From contig SVBD01000007.1 in assembly GCA_015059045.1 (NCBI GenBank), positions 1 through 64,000 of the forward strand: a stretch of DNA of 64,000 bases, in the 5' to 3' direction. Below, in pieces: positions 24,437-33,915 of this stretch. The notes beneath the pieces are model-generated. The model ran no database searches and was not told where the DNA came from. It worked only from the letters and a program-made list of their open reading frames with translations. Each line of letters begins with the position of its first letter. Position 1 is the stretch's first letter. This DNA comes from Erysipelotrichaceae bacterium (GTDB lineage Bacteria; Bacillota_I; Bacilli_A; RFN20; CAG-449). A program made the translations under genes and the position numbers.

Positions 24437-25936
24437 CTATTCTTCTAAGTTTTTAAATTTTCTCTTTGCCATTTTACAAACTCTAATAGCCGCGTGTTTT
24501 CCGGAGAAAAGAGCAATTGGAAGACCACCTGGAGACATAATCCATTGACCCGCTAGAACAAAGTTGTTTAATCCTTTAATTAAACCTTTTCTCATAAGGC
24601 CTTTTGTTTTATCGGTTGTAACAAATGACATATAGGATCCTCGATAAGCGTTTGTATATCTTTCATAAGTTAAAGGAGTTGCCACATCTACTAACTCAAT
24701 ATCTTTTTCATCAAGTTTTACATACTTGATAATTTCGTCTCTTACTTTTAAACCCAATTCTTCTTTCTCTTTAAGATACTCTTTTCTATTTAAAGATTTT
24801 AAGTAATCATATACTCCATCCGTAGTATTAATTAAAACAGTAATTGTTGTTTTATCCTCGTTTAAGGTATTATCAAAAGAATGGTTTCTTATTGAAAGAT
24901 CGGTAATGTCCATTGGACCTATTTTAATGCTTGGAATTTTAAAGTCTATCATTTTTGGAAAATGATTAAGTAGTTTATTAATTTTGAAAGAAACTAATAT
25001 ACTTGTTGATAGAGGATTAATTTTTCTATCACCAAATCTAGAAGTGAAATACTTATCTTCGTACTTATCTTGAAGTAGAGTATATAAAGTATGATGAGCA
25101 TCTGCAGCAGAAATAATATAATCAGCATAATCTTCTTTTTGGTCTTTAAAAACTACTCCCTTTGCAACATTATCTTCAACTATAATTCTTGCAACTTCTT
25201 TATTTGTTATTAAAGTCCCACCTTTTTCTATAAATCTTTTTTCAACGTTTTTAGCCACTTGTCTTGAGCCACCTTCAATAACTCCAGCATCTTGTTTTGC
25301 TAAAGATTTCATTACATAAACAAAAGAGTGAATATTAAAATTATCAGTCATAACTCTATTAAATGCTTCTTGTAATATTTTAGATTTAAATTTTGTCGCA
25401 TAAGTTTCAATAGACATATGCTTATATCTTAAAAAATGAAAAACCATAGGTAACATTTTAATTCCAAAAGCAGTTAATTCAAAAAAGTTATAATGATCTA
25501 TTGGTTTTTTTGTAGGAATTTGAACGTGCATATACGCTTTAATTCCTTTAATAAATCTATTAATTTGTTTCTTATCTTCAGGAGCTACTCTTAACATTTC
25601 TTCTTTTAATTTTTCTAAATCAGCATAAAAAGTGAAGATTTCTCCATCAATATCTATCTTAGAAAAATATTCAGTCTCATGAATTGTTGTTGTTGAATCA
25701 AACGCACCAATGTGCTTCCAAAGAGGGTAAAGATCTGATTTTGGTGAAGTTCCAACAATCCAATGTGCACACCCATCGATATGAACACCTTTTCTTTCCC
25801 AACCAGTACACTGACCTCCTGCAATAATGTGTTTTTCATATATTGTTACATCAAAATTATTGTCTAAAGCATAAATTCCTGCTGTTAGCCCGGAAACTCC
25901 CGCCCCAATAATTACTACTTTCTTTTTGTTTTCCAT
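24437..25936 (-). CDS. FAD-dependent oxidoreductase of the phytoene desaturase/CrtI family
   Basis: 499 residues. A dinucleotide-binding motif opens the protein (VVIIGAGVSGLTAGIYALDN...YEKHIIAGGQ) and the C-terminal FAD motif is present (NFVLAGQWIMSPGGLPIALF SGKHAA). The overall build matches the CrtI/CrtN-like NAD(P)/FAD oxidoreductases widespread in Bacillota. No carotenoid genes (crtB, crtM) are nearby, so the substrate is unknown. The gene stands alone, divergent from the DUF368 operon. Confidence 0.85.
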   Translation of the reverse strand: MENKKKVVIIGAGVSGLTAGIYALDNNFDVTIYEKHIIAGGQCTGWERKGVHIDGCAHWIVGTSPKSDLYPLWKHIGAFDSTTTIHETEYFSKIDIDGEIFTFYADLEKLKEEMLRVAPEDKKQINRFIKGIKAYMHVQIPTKKPIDHYNFFELTAFGIKMLPMVFHFLRYKHMSIETYATKFKSKILQEAFNRVMTDNFNIHSFVYVMKSLAKQDAGVIEGGSRQVAKNVEKRFIEKGGTLITNKEVARIIVEDNVAKGVVFKDQKEDYADYIISAADAHHTLYTLLQDKYEDKYFTSRFGDRKINPLSTSILVSFKINKLLNHFPKMIDFKIPSIKIGPMDITDLSIRNHSFDNTLNEDKTTITVLINTTDGVYDYLKSLNRKEYLKEKEELGLKVRDEIIKYVKLDEKDIELVDVATPLTYERYTNAYRGSYMSFVTTDKTKGLMRKGLIKGLNNFVLAGQWIMSPGGLPIALFSGKHAAIRVCKMAKRKFKNLEE

Positions 25937-26147
25937 TTAATCACCCGTATACATTTATATTTTAATATTTCCCTCTATAAATTATCAATTACTGATTATC
26001 TATTGCTATTTTTATCGTTAGTAGAATTTCAAAAAAGTCACCCTACTCACAGTAGAGTTCCTTTTTTATCCATATTCTTATTCTTTTTTTACTTTCTCTT
26101 TGATAATTTTATCAATCCATTTATAATATATAAATGAGGGTGAATAC
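25937..26147. promoter_or_regulatory. Divergent promoter region
   Basis: Plus-strand TTGATA (26100-26105), 16 bases and TATAAT (26122-26127) form a good promoter for the DUF368 gene. A small hairpin CTACT-cac-AGTAG lies near 26043-26055 and is followed by a T-run on the plus strand. Confidence 0.6.
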
Positions 26148-27053
26148 ATGAAAACAAACAAAATCAAAAACTTCTTATCAAATTGCGTTAAAGGTGTTGC
26201 AATTGGGGTATCAATGATTATTCCTGGATTTTCCGGAGGAACAATTGCAGTTTTAATGAATATATACGATAAATTACTAGAAGCTGTAACCGGTATTTTT
26301 AAAAACTTTAAAAAATCTATATTATTTTTATTACCTATAATTATTGGTGCTGTTCTTGGCTTTGTTGGATTAGTTGTTCCATTAGAATATGGACTATCTC
26401 ATATCCCATTAATTATTGTCTCTTTGTTTGTTGGTCTCATTATTGGTGGTATTCCTTTCATCTATAAAAAAGTTCAAGGAAAAGAGAATTTAGTTAGTAT
26501 TATTGTTGGTTTATGTGCAATGGCATTAACTATTTCTTTATGTTTTATCAAAGGTGGAATCTCAATTGATTTTTCATCATTAAATGTTGGTAGTTTCCTA
26601 TATTTAATTCTTGCAGGAGCTCTTGCTTCTATCGCTTTAGTTGCCCCAGGAATTTCTGGTAGTATGACTTTAATGGTTTTGGGAGTTTATACAACTATTA
26701 TTACTTCTCTTAAAGAAATACTTAGTTTTGAAAATTTAGTCCATAACGCATTATTACTAATCCCTCTTGCAATTGGTTTAGTTGTTGGATTTTTCTTAAT
26801 GAGTATGTTAATGAAATATCTATTACAAAAACATACTACATCTACTTATTTTGCAATCCTAGGATTTATCATTGGATCAATTGTAACTATCTATTATGTA
26901 ACAATAACAGATGAACAATATCCCGTTGTATTTGACGCTCCAAATATTATTTTTAGTGTAATTACACTAATTGTTGGTGTTGTTGCAGCATTTTTAGTTG
27001 AACATGTCGCAAGTAAAAAAGCAAGAAATATCGAAGAAAAAGAAGGTGAATAA
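26148..27053 (+). CDS. DUF368 undecaprenyl-phosphate translocase (PopT family)
   Basis: 301 residues with about 8-9 membrane helices. The DUF368 signature is clear: VKGVAIGVSMIIPGFSGGTI and the related second copy ALVAPGISGSMTLMVLGVYT. The paired motif shows an internal duplication. DUF368/PopT proteins were shown to return undecaprenyl phosphate across the membrane during envelope synthesis. The gene is followed after 2 bases by a PAP2 phosphatase, the enzyme type that makes the substrate from undecaprenyl pyrophosphate. Start ATG with GAGGGTGA upstream. Confidence 0.9.
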   Translation: MKTNKIKNFLSNCVKGVAIGVSMIIPGFSGGTIAVLMNIYDKLLEAVTGIFKNFKKSILFLLPIIIGAVLGFVGLVVPLEYGLSHIPLIIVSLFVGLIIGGIPFIYKKVQGKENLVSIIVGLCAMALTISLCFIKGGISIDFSSLNVGSFLYLILAGALASIALVAPGISGSMTLMVLGVYTTIITSLKEILSFENLVHNALLLIPLAIGLVVGFFLMSMLMKYLLQKHTTSTYFAILGFIIGSIVTIYYVTITDEQYPVVFDAPNIIFSVITLIVGVVAAFLVEHVASKKARNIEEKEGE

Positions 27054-27055
27054 AT

Positions 27056-27658
27056 ATGTTTTTTCAACAAATAGATGAAGCTATTTCAAAAGCAATGTTA
27101 GAAATCCACGGGAGTGATTTTATAAATCATTTCTTTAAATTTTTTACTCTTTTAGGAGAAGCAGGAATTATTTGGATTATCTCCTTAGTGGCTTTATTAA
27201 CATTTACAATTATTAAGAAAAAGAAACTACCTATTGTTTTATTAACAAGCGCTATTTTTGTTCTTTTCGGTTGGATTTTTAATGATTTTTTCTTAAAAGT
27301 AGTAATTCATAGAGTTAGACCTTTATATAACGACCAAGCTTTTGGCGATTCATTTAGAGTATTTATGGATAGTATAAAATATAGTTATCCAACTAGTTAT
27401 TCTTTCCCTTCAGGACACTCTTTCTCATCATTTAACGCTGCAACAGGCATTACCTTATATAAAAAGAAATTAGGATTTATTGCTTATCCTGTTGCTTTCA
27501 TTATTGCTTTTTCAAGAATATTTATCGGTGCTCACTATTTTACTGACGTATTAGTAGGCTCTACACTAGGTGTCTGCTTTGCATTGTTAGGATATTTCAT
27601 CGGAAATGTATTATTAAAAACAAAGAAAATTGGTGAATGGAAATATGCGACTAGATAA
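27056..27658 (+). CDS. PAP2-family phosphatase, likely undecaprenyl-pyrophosphate phosphatase
   Basis: 200 residues, about six membrane helices. The three phosphatase motifs are complete: K(x6)RP in KVVIHRVRP, PSGH in YSFPSGHSFSSFNAA, and SR(x5)H(x3)D in SRIFIGAHYFTDVLVGS. Enzymes of this family (BcrC, PgpB, LpxT-like) dephosphorylate lipid pyrophosphates in the periplasm. Coupling with the DUF368 flippase suggests undecaprenyl-PP recycling. The end overlaps the pseudouridine synthase gene by 14 bases. Confidence 0.9.
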   Translation: MFFQQIDEAISKAMLEIHGSDFINHFFKFFTLLGEAGIIWIISLVALLTFTIIKKKKLPIVLLTSAIFVLFGWIFNDFFLKVVIHRVRPLYNDQAFGDSFRVFMDSIKYSYPTSYSFPSGHSFSSFNAATGITLYKKKLGFIAYPVAFIIAFSRIFIGAHYFTDVLVGSTLGVCFALLGYFIGNVLLKTKKIGEWKYATR

Positions 27659-28346
27659 GTTTTTGTCAAATTGCGGTCTAGGAACAAGATCTCAAGTCAA
27701 AGATATAATTAAAAGTAATAAAATAAAAGTTAATACTGAATTAGTAAAAAAACCTGAGTTCAATATTAACCCAGAAAAAGATGTAGTTTATTACGAAGAT
27801 AATAAAATAGAATACAAAGAATTCTATTACTTTTTATTGAACAAGCCAAAAGGATATTTAAGTGCGACAGAAGATACTTTTCAACCTACGATTCTCGATT
27901 TTTTCTCAAATTATTCCCATTTAGATTTATTCCCAGTTGGAAGATTAGACAAAGATACTACTGGAGCGATAATTATCACAAATGATGGCTTATTAGCCCA
28001 TCAATTGATTTCTCCAAAATATCACGTTGATAAAATTTATATTGCTGCTCTAGACAAAGAAGTTGATCCATCAATTAAAGAAGAATTTGAAGATGGTATT
28101 ATGCTGGACGGAGAAAAAACTCTTCCTGCAAAAATTGAATTTTTAGATAAAAATATTTGTAGAGTTACTTTACATCAAGGAAAATATCATCAAGTAAAAA
28201 GAATGTTTGAACATTTTTCATATAAAGTAATTGAACTTCATAGAGAAAGATTCGCATTTCTAACACTAGACAACCTTGAAGAATCCTCCTATAGAGAACT
28301 AACAAATGAAGAAGTAATAAACCTTAAATCACTATGCAAAAAATAG
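27645..28346 (+). CDS. Pseudouridine synthase, RsuA/RluB family
   Basis: 233 residues from the ATG at 27645 (MRLDKFLSNCGLGTRSQ), the canonical start of the S4 domain; an in-frame start at 27630 would add five residues. The S4 domain is followed by the catalytic motif GRLDKDTTGAIIITNDGLLA with Asp as nucleophile, and VDKIYIAALD. It converts uridine to pseudouridine in rRNA (16S or 23S). Which of RsuA or RluB/RluF it matches cannot be decided. Overlaps the PAP2 gene and ends in a terminator. Confidence 0.88.
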   Translation: MRLDKFLSNCGLGTRSQVKDIIKSNKIKVNTELVKKPEFNINPEKDVVYYEDNKIEYKEFYYFLLNKPKGYLSATEDTFQPTILDFFSNYSHLDLFPVGRLDKDTTGAIIITNDGLLAHQLISPKYHVDKIYIAALDKEVDPSIKEEFEDGIMLDGEKTLPAKIEFLDKNICRVTLHQGKYHQVKRMFEHFSYKVIELHRERFAFLTLDNLEESSYRELTNEEVINLKSLCKK

Positions 28347-28357
28347 TGGTTTTTTTC
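28330..28357 (+). terminator. Terminator of the DUF368-PAP2-pseudouridine synthase operon
   Basis: CACTAT-GCAAAAA-ATAGTG followed by GTTTTTTTC. The stem contains the last codons and the TAG stop of the pseudouridine synthase gene. Confidence 0.75.
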
Positions 28358-28513
28358 TTTTCTTTTATCATAAGATAAAGATCTTTTATTAATTTTAGAC
28401 AATATCTTTTAATTTTAGTATTTTTTTTCATATTAGTTTGTGATAAAATATGCCCGTAGCATAAAAATACTACTCAATATTTATATTGAAAAAAGTATTA
28501 TAGGAGGAGAAAT

Positions 28514-31150
28514 ATGCCAAAAAAATATGTTTATCAATTTGATGAATCACATGGTCTTGGTAAAGAACTTCTAGGTGGTAAAGGTGCTGGCCTTGCTGAA
28601 ATGACTTACATTGGAATTCCAATTCCACAAGGTTTCACAGTTTCTACTGAAGCATGTACTCTTTATTATGACAGCGGTAAAAAATTACCAGATTCTGTAA
28701 TTGAAGAAATCAGAGAAAACATTCGCAAAATCGAAGAAAAAACAGGTAAAAACTTCGGTGGAGATCACAACCCATTATTAGTATCTGTTCGTTCTGGTGC
28801 TAGAGTTTCTATGCCAGGTATGATGGATACAATCTTAAATTTAGGTTTAAATGATCACACAGTAGAAGTCTTAGCAAACGAAACAAGCAACGAAAGATTT
28901 GCTTACGATAGCTACAGACGTTTCATTTTAATGTTTACAAACATTGCTAAAGGTCATCCAAGAACAGCAATGGATAAAATGTTAGAAGAATTAAAAGAAG
29001 AAAAAGGTTACAAATTAGATACAGAAGTAACTTCTGAAGAATTAAAAGAATTAGTTGCTAAATACAAAGCTTACTATAAAGAAGTATTTGGTGAAGAATT
29101 CCCAAGCGATCCATTTGAACAATTAATCGAAGCTGTTAAAGCTGTATTCCGTTCATGGGACAACCCACGTGCTAACGTTTACCGTATGATGAACTCTATT
29201 CCTTATTCATGGGGAACAGCTGTTAACGTTCAATCAATGGCATTCGGTAACAAAGGTGAAACATCTGGTACAGGTGTTGCTTTCTCACGTGATCCAGGTA
29301 CTGGTGAAAAAGTAGTTTCAGCTGAATACTTACCAAACGCTCAAGGTGAAGACGTTGTTGCAGGTATCCGTACTCCACTTCACATCGACGAATTAAAAAG
29401 ACGTATGCCAGAAGTTTATGAACAATTCATGACAACAATCAACAACATGGAACAACACTACAGAGATATGCAAGATATGGAATTCACTGTAGAAGATGGA
29501 AAATTATACTTCTTACAAACAAGAAGTGGTAAGAGAACTCCAGCAGCTGCTTTAAAAATGGCTTGCGACATGGTTGATGAAGGCTTAATCACAAAAGATG
29601 AAGCTGTATTAAGAATTGACCCAGTTTCATTTGATAAATTATTATTACCTACTTTCGAAAAGAAAGAATTAGATGCAGCTACACCAATTGCTACAGGTTT
29701 AGCAGCTGGTCCAGGTGCTGGTACAGGTAAATTAGCATTCACTGCAGAAGATGCAGAAAGAAGACACCAAAATGGTGAAAAAGTTGTTTTAGTTCGTGCT
29801 GAAACATCTCCAGAAGATATCATTGGTATGGTTGCTTCAGAAGCAATCTTAACAATGCGTGGTGGTATGACATCACACGCTGCTGTTGTTGCTCGTGGTA
29901 TGGGTAAATGTTGTGTTTGTGGCTGTTCAGCTGCTTTAATTGATGAAGAAGCAAAAACAGTTACAATCGATGGAAAAGTATATGGCGAAGGCGATACATT
30001 CTCAATCGATGGATCAACAGGTAAAGTATACTTAGGCGCAATCAGCACAGTAAATCCAGACTTATCTGCTGGTTACTTCGGTAGATTAATGTCATGGGTT
30101 GACGAAGCTAGAACATTAAAAGTTCGTACAAACGCTGATAACCCAAGAGACGCTAGACAAGCTAAAGAATTCGGTGCTGAAGGTATCGGTTTATGCCGTA
30201 CAGAACACATGTTCTTCGACAAAGACAGAATCTTCTCTATGAGAAAAATGATCTTAGCTGATAAAGTAGAAGAAAGAAAAGCTGCATTAGCTGAATTAGA
30301 ACCAATGCAACAAAAAGACTTCGAAGAATTATATGAATTAATGGGTGAAATGAATGTTAACGTTCGTTTATTAGATCCACCTCTACACGAATTCTTACCA
30401 CAAGAAGAAGACAAGATTGCTGAATTAGCTGAAGCAACAGGAAGAACTGTTGAACAAGTTAAAGCAAGATGTGAAGAATTACACGAATTCAACCCAATGA
30501 TGGGTCACCGTGGATGTAGATTAGCTGTTTCATATCCAGAAATCTGTGAAATGCAAACAAGCGCAATCATCAAAGCTGCTATCGCTGTTCAAAATAGAAC
30601 AGGAAAAGCTGTTGAACCAGAAATCATGGTACCATTAGTATTAGAAGTTAAAGAATTAAAATTCGTTAAAAACTTAATCTGCGCTACAGCTGATAAATTA
30701 ATCGCTGAAGCAGGTGTTAATATGACATACCACGTTGGTACAATGATTGAAATTCCAAGAGCTGCTTTATTAGCTGATGAAATTGCTACAGAAGCAGAAT
30801 TCTTCTCATTCGGTACAAACGACTTAACACAAATGACATACGGTTTCTCTCGTGATGACGTTACAAAATTCTTACCAGATTACTATGGAAACAAAATCTT
30901 CGAAGAAGATCCATTCAAGACATTAGACAAAAACGGTGTTGGTAAATTAGTTTCTATGGCTGTTAAATTAGGACGTTCAACAAACGAACACTTACACATC
31001 GGTGTTTGTGGTGAAACTGGTGGTGAACCAAACTCAATCGACTTCTACCACAACGCAGGATTAGATTACGTTTCATGTTCTCCATTCCGTGTTCCAGTTG
31101 CTCGTTTAGCTGCTGCTCAAGCTGCTATTAAAGCAAGAAAAGCAAAATAG
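28514..31150 (+). CDS. ppdK: Pyruvate, phosphate dikinase
   Basis: 878 residues, normal length. The N-terminal ATP-grasp domain, the phosphohistidine domain with catalytic His in GGMTSHAAVVARGMGK, and the C-terminal PEP/pyruvate barrel with catalytic Cys in HIGVCGETGGEPN are all present. It interconverts ATP, Pi and pyruvate with AMP, PPi and PEP, typical of fermentative bacteria that use PPi in glycolysis. Codon use is enriched for C-ending AAC, TAC, TTC and GAC compared with neighbours, which suggests high expression. RBS AGGAGGAGAAAT. Confidence 0.97.
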   Translation: MPKKYVYQFDESHGLGKELLGGKGAGLAEMTYIGIPIPQGFTVSTEACTLYYDSGKKLPDSVIEEIRENIRKIEEKTGKNFGGDHNPLLVSVRSGARVSMPGMMDTILNLGLNDHTVEVLANETSNERFAYDSYRRFILMFTNIAKGHPRTAMDKMLEELKEEKGYKLDTEVTSEELKELVAKYKAYYKEVFGEEFPSDPFEQLIEAVKAVFRSWDNPRANVYRMMNSIPYSWGTAVNVQSMAFGNKGETSGTGVAFSRDPGTGEKVVSAEYLPNAQGEDVVAGIRTPLHIDELKRRMPEVYEQFMTTINNMEQHYRDMQDMEFTVEDGKLYFLQTRSGKRTPAAALKMACDMVDEGLITKDEAVLRIDPVSFDKLLLPTFEKKELDAATPIATGLAAGPGAGTGKLAFTAEDAERRHQNGEKVVLVRAETSPEDIIGMVASEAILTMRGGMTSHAAVVARGMGKCCVCGCSAALIDEEAKTVTIDGKVYGEGDTFSIDGSTGKVYLGAISTVNPDLSAGYFGRLMSWVDEARTLKVRTNADNPRDARQAKEFGAEGIGLCRTEHMFFDKDRIFSMRKMILADKVEERKAALAELEPMQQKDFEELYELMGEMNVNVRLLDPPLHEFLPQEEDKIAELAEATGRTVEQVKARCEELHEFNPMMGHRGCRLAVSYPEICEMQTSAIIKAAIAVQNRTGKAVEPEIMVPLVLEVKELKFVKNLICATADKLIAEAGVNMTYHVGTMIEIPRAALLADEIATEAEFFSFGTNDLTQMTYGFSRDDVTKFLPDYYGNKIFEEDPFKTLDKNGVGKLVSMAVKLGRSTNEHLHIGVCGETGGEPNSIDFYHNAGLDYVSCSPFRVPVARLAAAQAAIKARKAK

Positions 31151-31169
31151 TCAAATTTGAACTATAAAA

Positions 31170-31198
31170 GGCGTATCTTAAGATACGTCTTTTTTTAT
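31170..31198 (+). terminator. Terminator of ppdK
   Basis: GCGTATCTT-AAGATACGT stem followed by CTTTTTTTATTT, about 20 bases after the ppdK stop codon. Confidence 0.85.
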
Positions 31199-31313
31199 TT
31201 CTTTAACTTTTTTATAAGCGCTTACAATTTTTCTTAAAAAATTCTTAAATCTATTCCATTTTTGTTTTTTTCATTTTATAATGAAAATACATAAAAGGAA
31301 AGGGAGAAAGAAA

Positions 31314-32975
31314 ATGAATAAAAAACTTTTATTAGTATCTTTATTAGCCGTAGGTATGCTAGTAGGATGCGGAAACAACGAAGATCCAACTTCTACTCCT
31401 TCTTCTGATGCACCAACATCTGAAGCACCAACAACTTCAGAAGAAAACGGTGGCGGTGAAGAAGGTCAATGGACTGGAAAATTTGGTAACGCTGGTTACT
31501 ACTTAGTCGGTGAAATGAACGCATGGAACAACTTCTGGAAATATGAAGGATTCCACCACTTCGAATTCACACAAGACGCAACAAACGAAAACGTCTACAC
31601 ATTAAACTTCTCAGTAACTGAAGAATTATTAGCTGCTTCTACAGGCGACACAGCTGATGCAGTTGACTTCAAAGTTATGTACTGGGATGGAAACAAAGCA
31701 CCATCTGAATGGTGGCCAGACGGAGTTGCTAACAATGGCACAATCAACGCAGCTGGCGAATACAAATTAACATTTAACAAAGCATCTACTGAAACAGCTG
31801 AAAAAACAGATGGTTCTGGAACTTACACAAAATATACAACAGCTGAAAGAATCGGTGATGTAAATCCTGACACAGCATTTGAACAAGGTGCTGCAAGACA
31901 ATTCGATCCTACATTTGGTAAAGTTACTTATAAAGTAGCAGTTGATTTAGATTTAGAAATTCCTACAGGAAAATCAATCTACATCCACACTTGGGGATTA
32001 CAAGACAAAGATAATAACGATGTTTCAGGTTACTTCGAAATGTCAAAATTATCAGAAAAAGATGTTGAAGCTGGCGAACAAGAAATTTGGGGCTACACAA
32101 CAGCTGGTGAAGTTTATACAGACGACGGAACAGGCGTAGGTATGAACTATGGATTCTGTATCATCGTTGATGATGCTGGAAAAACAGAACAAAACTGGGA
32201 TTACAAAGTTTCTTCATCTCAATCAGCAGATGGTAACTATGGTATCCACGTTACAACTTCTAAGAGAAGCGCTACAGCTCAATTATTATTAGAAGATGCT
32301 CCTTACTGGTTAAAAGGAACACTTCACGCTCCATATACAGTCGCAGAAGCAGTTGCTGCTATGCAAGCTGAAGGTTATGTAGCTGATACAGAAATGGCAG
32401 TTTCTGGTGTTGTTACAAAAGTTCAATATCAAGAAAACTTCGATTCATATAACATTTGGTTAGAAGTACCAGAAGGTGCTAGCTATGAATTCCAAATTTA
32501 CTCTGGTAAATTAGGCGAAGGCTTATTAACTCCAGAAGTTGGTGATACAGTTGTTGCAAATGGTAAATCAAAAATTTACACACCAAAAGATGAAACAAAA
32601 CCTGTTGTTTATGAATTAGCTTATGCTTCTTCACACAAAGTATCTCCACAAATCGTTGACGTAATCAGATTATCTGACTACTACATGAGAGGTTCTTTCG
32701 ACGAATCTTGGAATGCATTATCAACTCACCAATTCAGAATGACTGGTGAAGCTACTCAAGAATTAACAGTTTCAGTTGCTGCTGGTACAGAATTCAAAGT
32801 TGCAGTTGCTGACTGGTCAGCAGAAGCTAATGCTTCTCACTTAGTCTTAGACGCAAGTGTTGCAGAAGGTACTTTCTCAGGCGAAGGTAACATCAAATGT
32901 GAAGTTGCTGGAACATATAGATTCGTTCTTGATTTATCAGGCGAAGCTCCAGTATTAACAGTTTACGCTGCTTAA
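31314..32975 (+). CDS. Large lipoprotein with starch-binding-like and OB-like modules
   Basis: 553 residues from the ATG at 31314, preceded by AAAGGGAGAAAG; the upstream ATG at 31281 sits in the -10 element (TATAAT 31277-31282). The signal peptide MNKKLLLVSLLAVGMLVGCG ends in a lipobox Cys-19. A Ser/Thr/Pro/Glu-rich linker follows, then a module starting GYYLVGEMNAWNNFWKYE, like the carbohydrate-binding modules of SusE/CBM20-type proteins. A middle OB-like segment (APYTVAEAVAAMQAEGYVAD, MAVSGVVTKVQYQENFDSYN) and a final module opening YYMRGSFDESWN follow. Codon use is as biased as in ppdK, so it should be highly expressed. Own terminator. Role in substrate capture is inferred. Confidence 0.75.
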   Translation: MNKKLLLVSLLAVGMLVGCGNNEDPTSTPSSDAPTSEAPTTSEENGGGEEGQWTGKFGNAGYYLVGEMNAWNNFWKYEGFHHFEFTQDATNENVYTLNFSVTEELLAASTGDTADAVDFKVMYWDGNKAPSEWWPDGVANNGTINAAGEYKLTFNKASTETAEKTDGSGTYTKYTTAERIGDVNPDTAFEQGAARQFDPTFGKVTYKVAVDLDLEIPTGKSIYIHTWGLQDKDNNDVSGYFEMSKLSEKDVEAGEQEIWGYTTAGEVYTDDGTGVGMNYGFCIIVDDAGKTEQNWDYKVSSSQSADGNYGIHVTTSKRSATAQLLLEDAPYWLKGTLHAPYTVAEAVAAMQAEGYVADTEMAVSGVVTKVQYQENFDSYNIWLEVPEGASYEFQIYSGKLGEGLLTPEVGDTVVANGKSKIYTPKDETKPVVYELAYASSHKVSPQIVDVIRLSDYYMRGSFDESWNALSTHQFRMTGEATQELTVSVAAGTEFKVAVADWSAEANASHLVLDASVAEGTFSGEGNIKCEVAGTYRFVLDLSGEAPVLTVYAA

Positions 32976-32994
32976 TTAATAGCTTAAAACTTAA

Positions 32995-33023
32995 GGCGAT
33001 TACTTCGGTAATCGTCTTTTTTT
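32995..33023 (+). terminator. Terminator of the lipoprotein gene
   Basis: GGCGATTAC-TTCG-GTAATCGTC hairpin with a stable TTCG tetraloop followed by seven T. Confidence 0.9.
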
Positions 33024-33027
33024 GTGC

Positions 33028-33054
33028 AAAAAATAAAAAGGGCTTTTGCCCTTT
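33028..33054 (-). terminator. Terminator of the ispE-containing operon
   Basis: Minus-strand AAAGGGC-AAAA-GCCCTTT followed by TTATTTTTT, overlapping the ispE stop codon. It faces the lipoprotein terminator back to back. Confidence 0.8.
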
Positions 33055-33907
33055 AAATTGTTTTAGTTAATACAACATTAAATCCTTTTTCTTTTAATGT
33101 CGTATAAGCTTTTCTCATTAGTTTTAAATTGTTAGAAATATAAAATAGAGTTGATCCAGATCCAGTCATCATACTAGGTTTTAATCCTTCGTTTTCCATA
33201 CTTTGTTTAATTCGTACTAATTCCGGATAAATTTCTATTGCTGCTTTTTCTAATTGATTTCCTAGTGACTCATGAATCAATTTTTCATTATCTGTAGCTA
33301 AAGCTTCAATCAATCCGTCGATATTACTACTTGGTGCAGCTCCTACTTCATCATACTTAATATATACTTCTTTTGTTGATAACCCTTTTTTTGGAGAAAG
33401 AATTAAAATATTATAACTCTTCTTCATTTTTACTGGTGTTAGAATATTTCCTTTGCCTTGAACTCTCATAGGGGCGTTTCTGATGCTAAATGGAATATCT
33501 GAACCAATCTTCATACCAATTTCACATAATTCAGCAGTTGATAATTTTAATTTTAATAATTTGTTTAATCCAATTAACACTGCCGCGCCATCTGCGCTTC
33601 CTCCACCTAAACCCGCTCCAACGGGAATAGATTTATGAATATGAATTCTAAACTTTTGTTGATAATTATATTTTTCTCTTAAAGCTTTTTCGACTTTATA
33701 TACTATATTTTTTTCATCAGTTGGAAGTTCTCTATCATCTGAAGTAATTAATGTATCAAATCCATATGGTAACATTTCTATTTCAATTCTGTCGTGTAAT
33801 TCAATAGGTAAATTAATCATATCAACTGTATGATATGAATCTTTTTTGTCTTTATCTATTATGTTTAATCCTAGATTAATTTTTGCGTAAGCTTTCATCA
33901 TTAACAT
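33053..33907 (-). CDS. ispE: 4-diphosphocytidyl-2-C-methyl-D-erythritol kinase
   Basis: 284 residues, normal length. GHMP kinase motifs are AYAKINLGLNIIDKD, PVGAGLGGGSADGAAVLIGL (ATP loop) and PSMMTGSGSTLFYIS near the C-terminus. It phosphorylates CDP-methylerythritol in the MEP isoprenoid pathway, so the organism makes isoprenoids by MEP. Eight bases separate it from yabG; veg and sspF, which lie between them in Bacillus, are missing. The start region has several ATG codons; the outer one was kept. Confidence 0.95.
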   Translation of the reverse strand: MLMMKAYAKINLGLNIIDKDKKDSYHTVDMINLPIELHDRIEIEMLPYGFDTLITSDDRELPTDEKNIVYKVEKALREKYNYQQKFRIHIHKSIPVGAGLGGGSADGAAVLIGLNKLLKLKLSTAELCEIGMKIGSDIPFSIRNAPMRVQGKGNILTPVKMKKSYNILILSPKKGLSTKEVYIKYDEVGAAPSSNIDGLIEALATDNEKLIHESLGNQLEKAAIEIYPELVRIKQSMENEGLKPSMMTGSGSTLFYISNNLKLMRKAYTTLKEKGFNVVLTKTI

Positions 33908-33915
33908 AATTCTTC

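Noticed and set aside
24437-25936. Carotenoid biosynthesis cluster
   Set aside because: Only a CrtI-like flavoprotein is present; no phytoene or squalene synthase-type gene lies nearby.
29458-30492. Two long minus-strand frames (196 and 139 codons) opposite ppdK
   Set aside because: They are antisense shadows of a codon-biased gene and have Ser/Pro/Ala-rich, non-protein-like composition.
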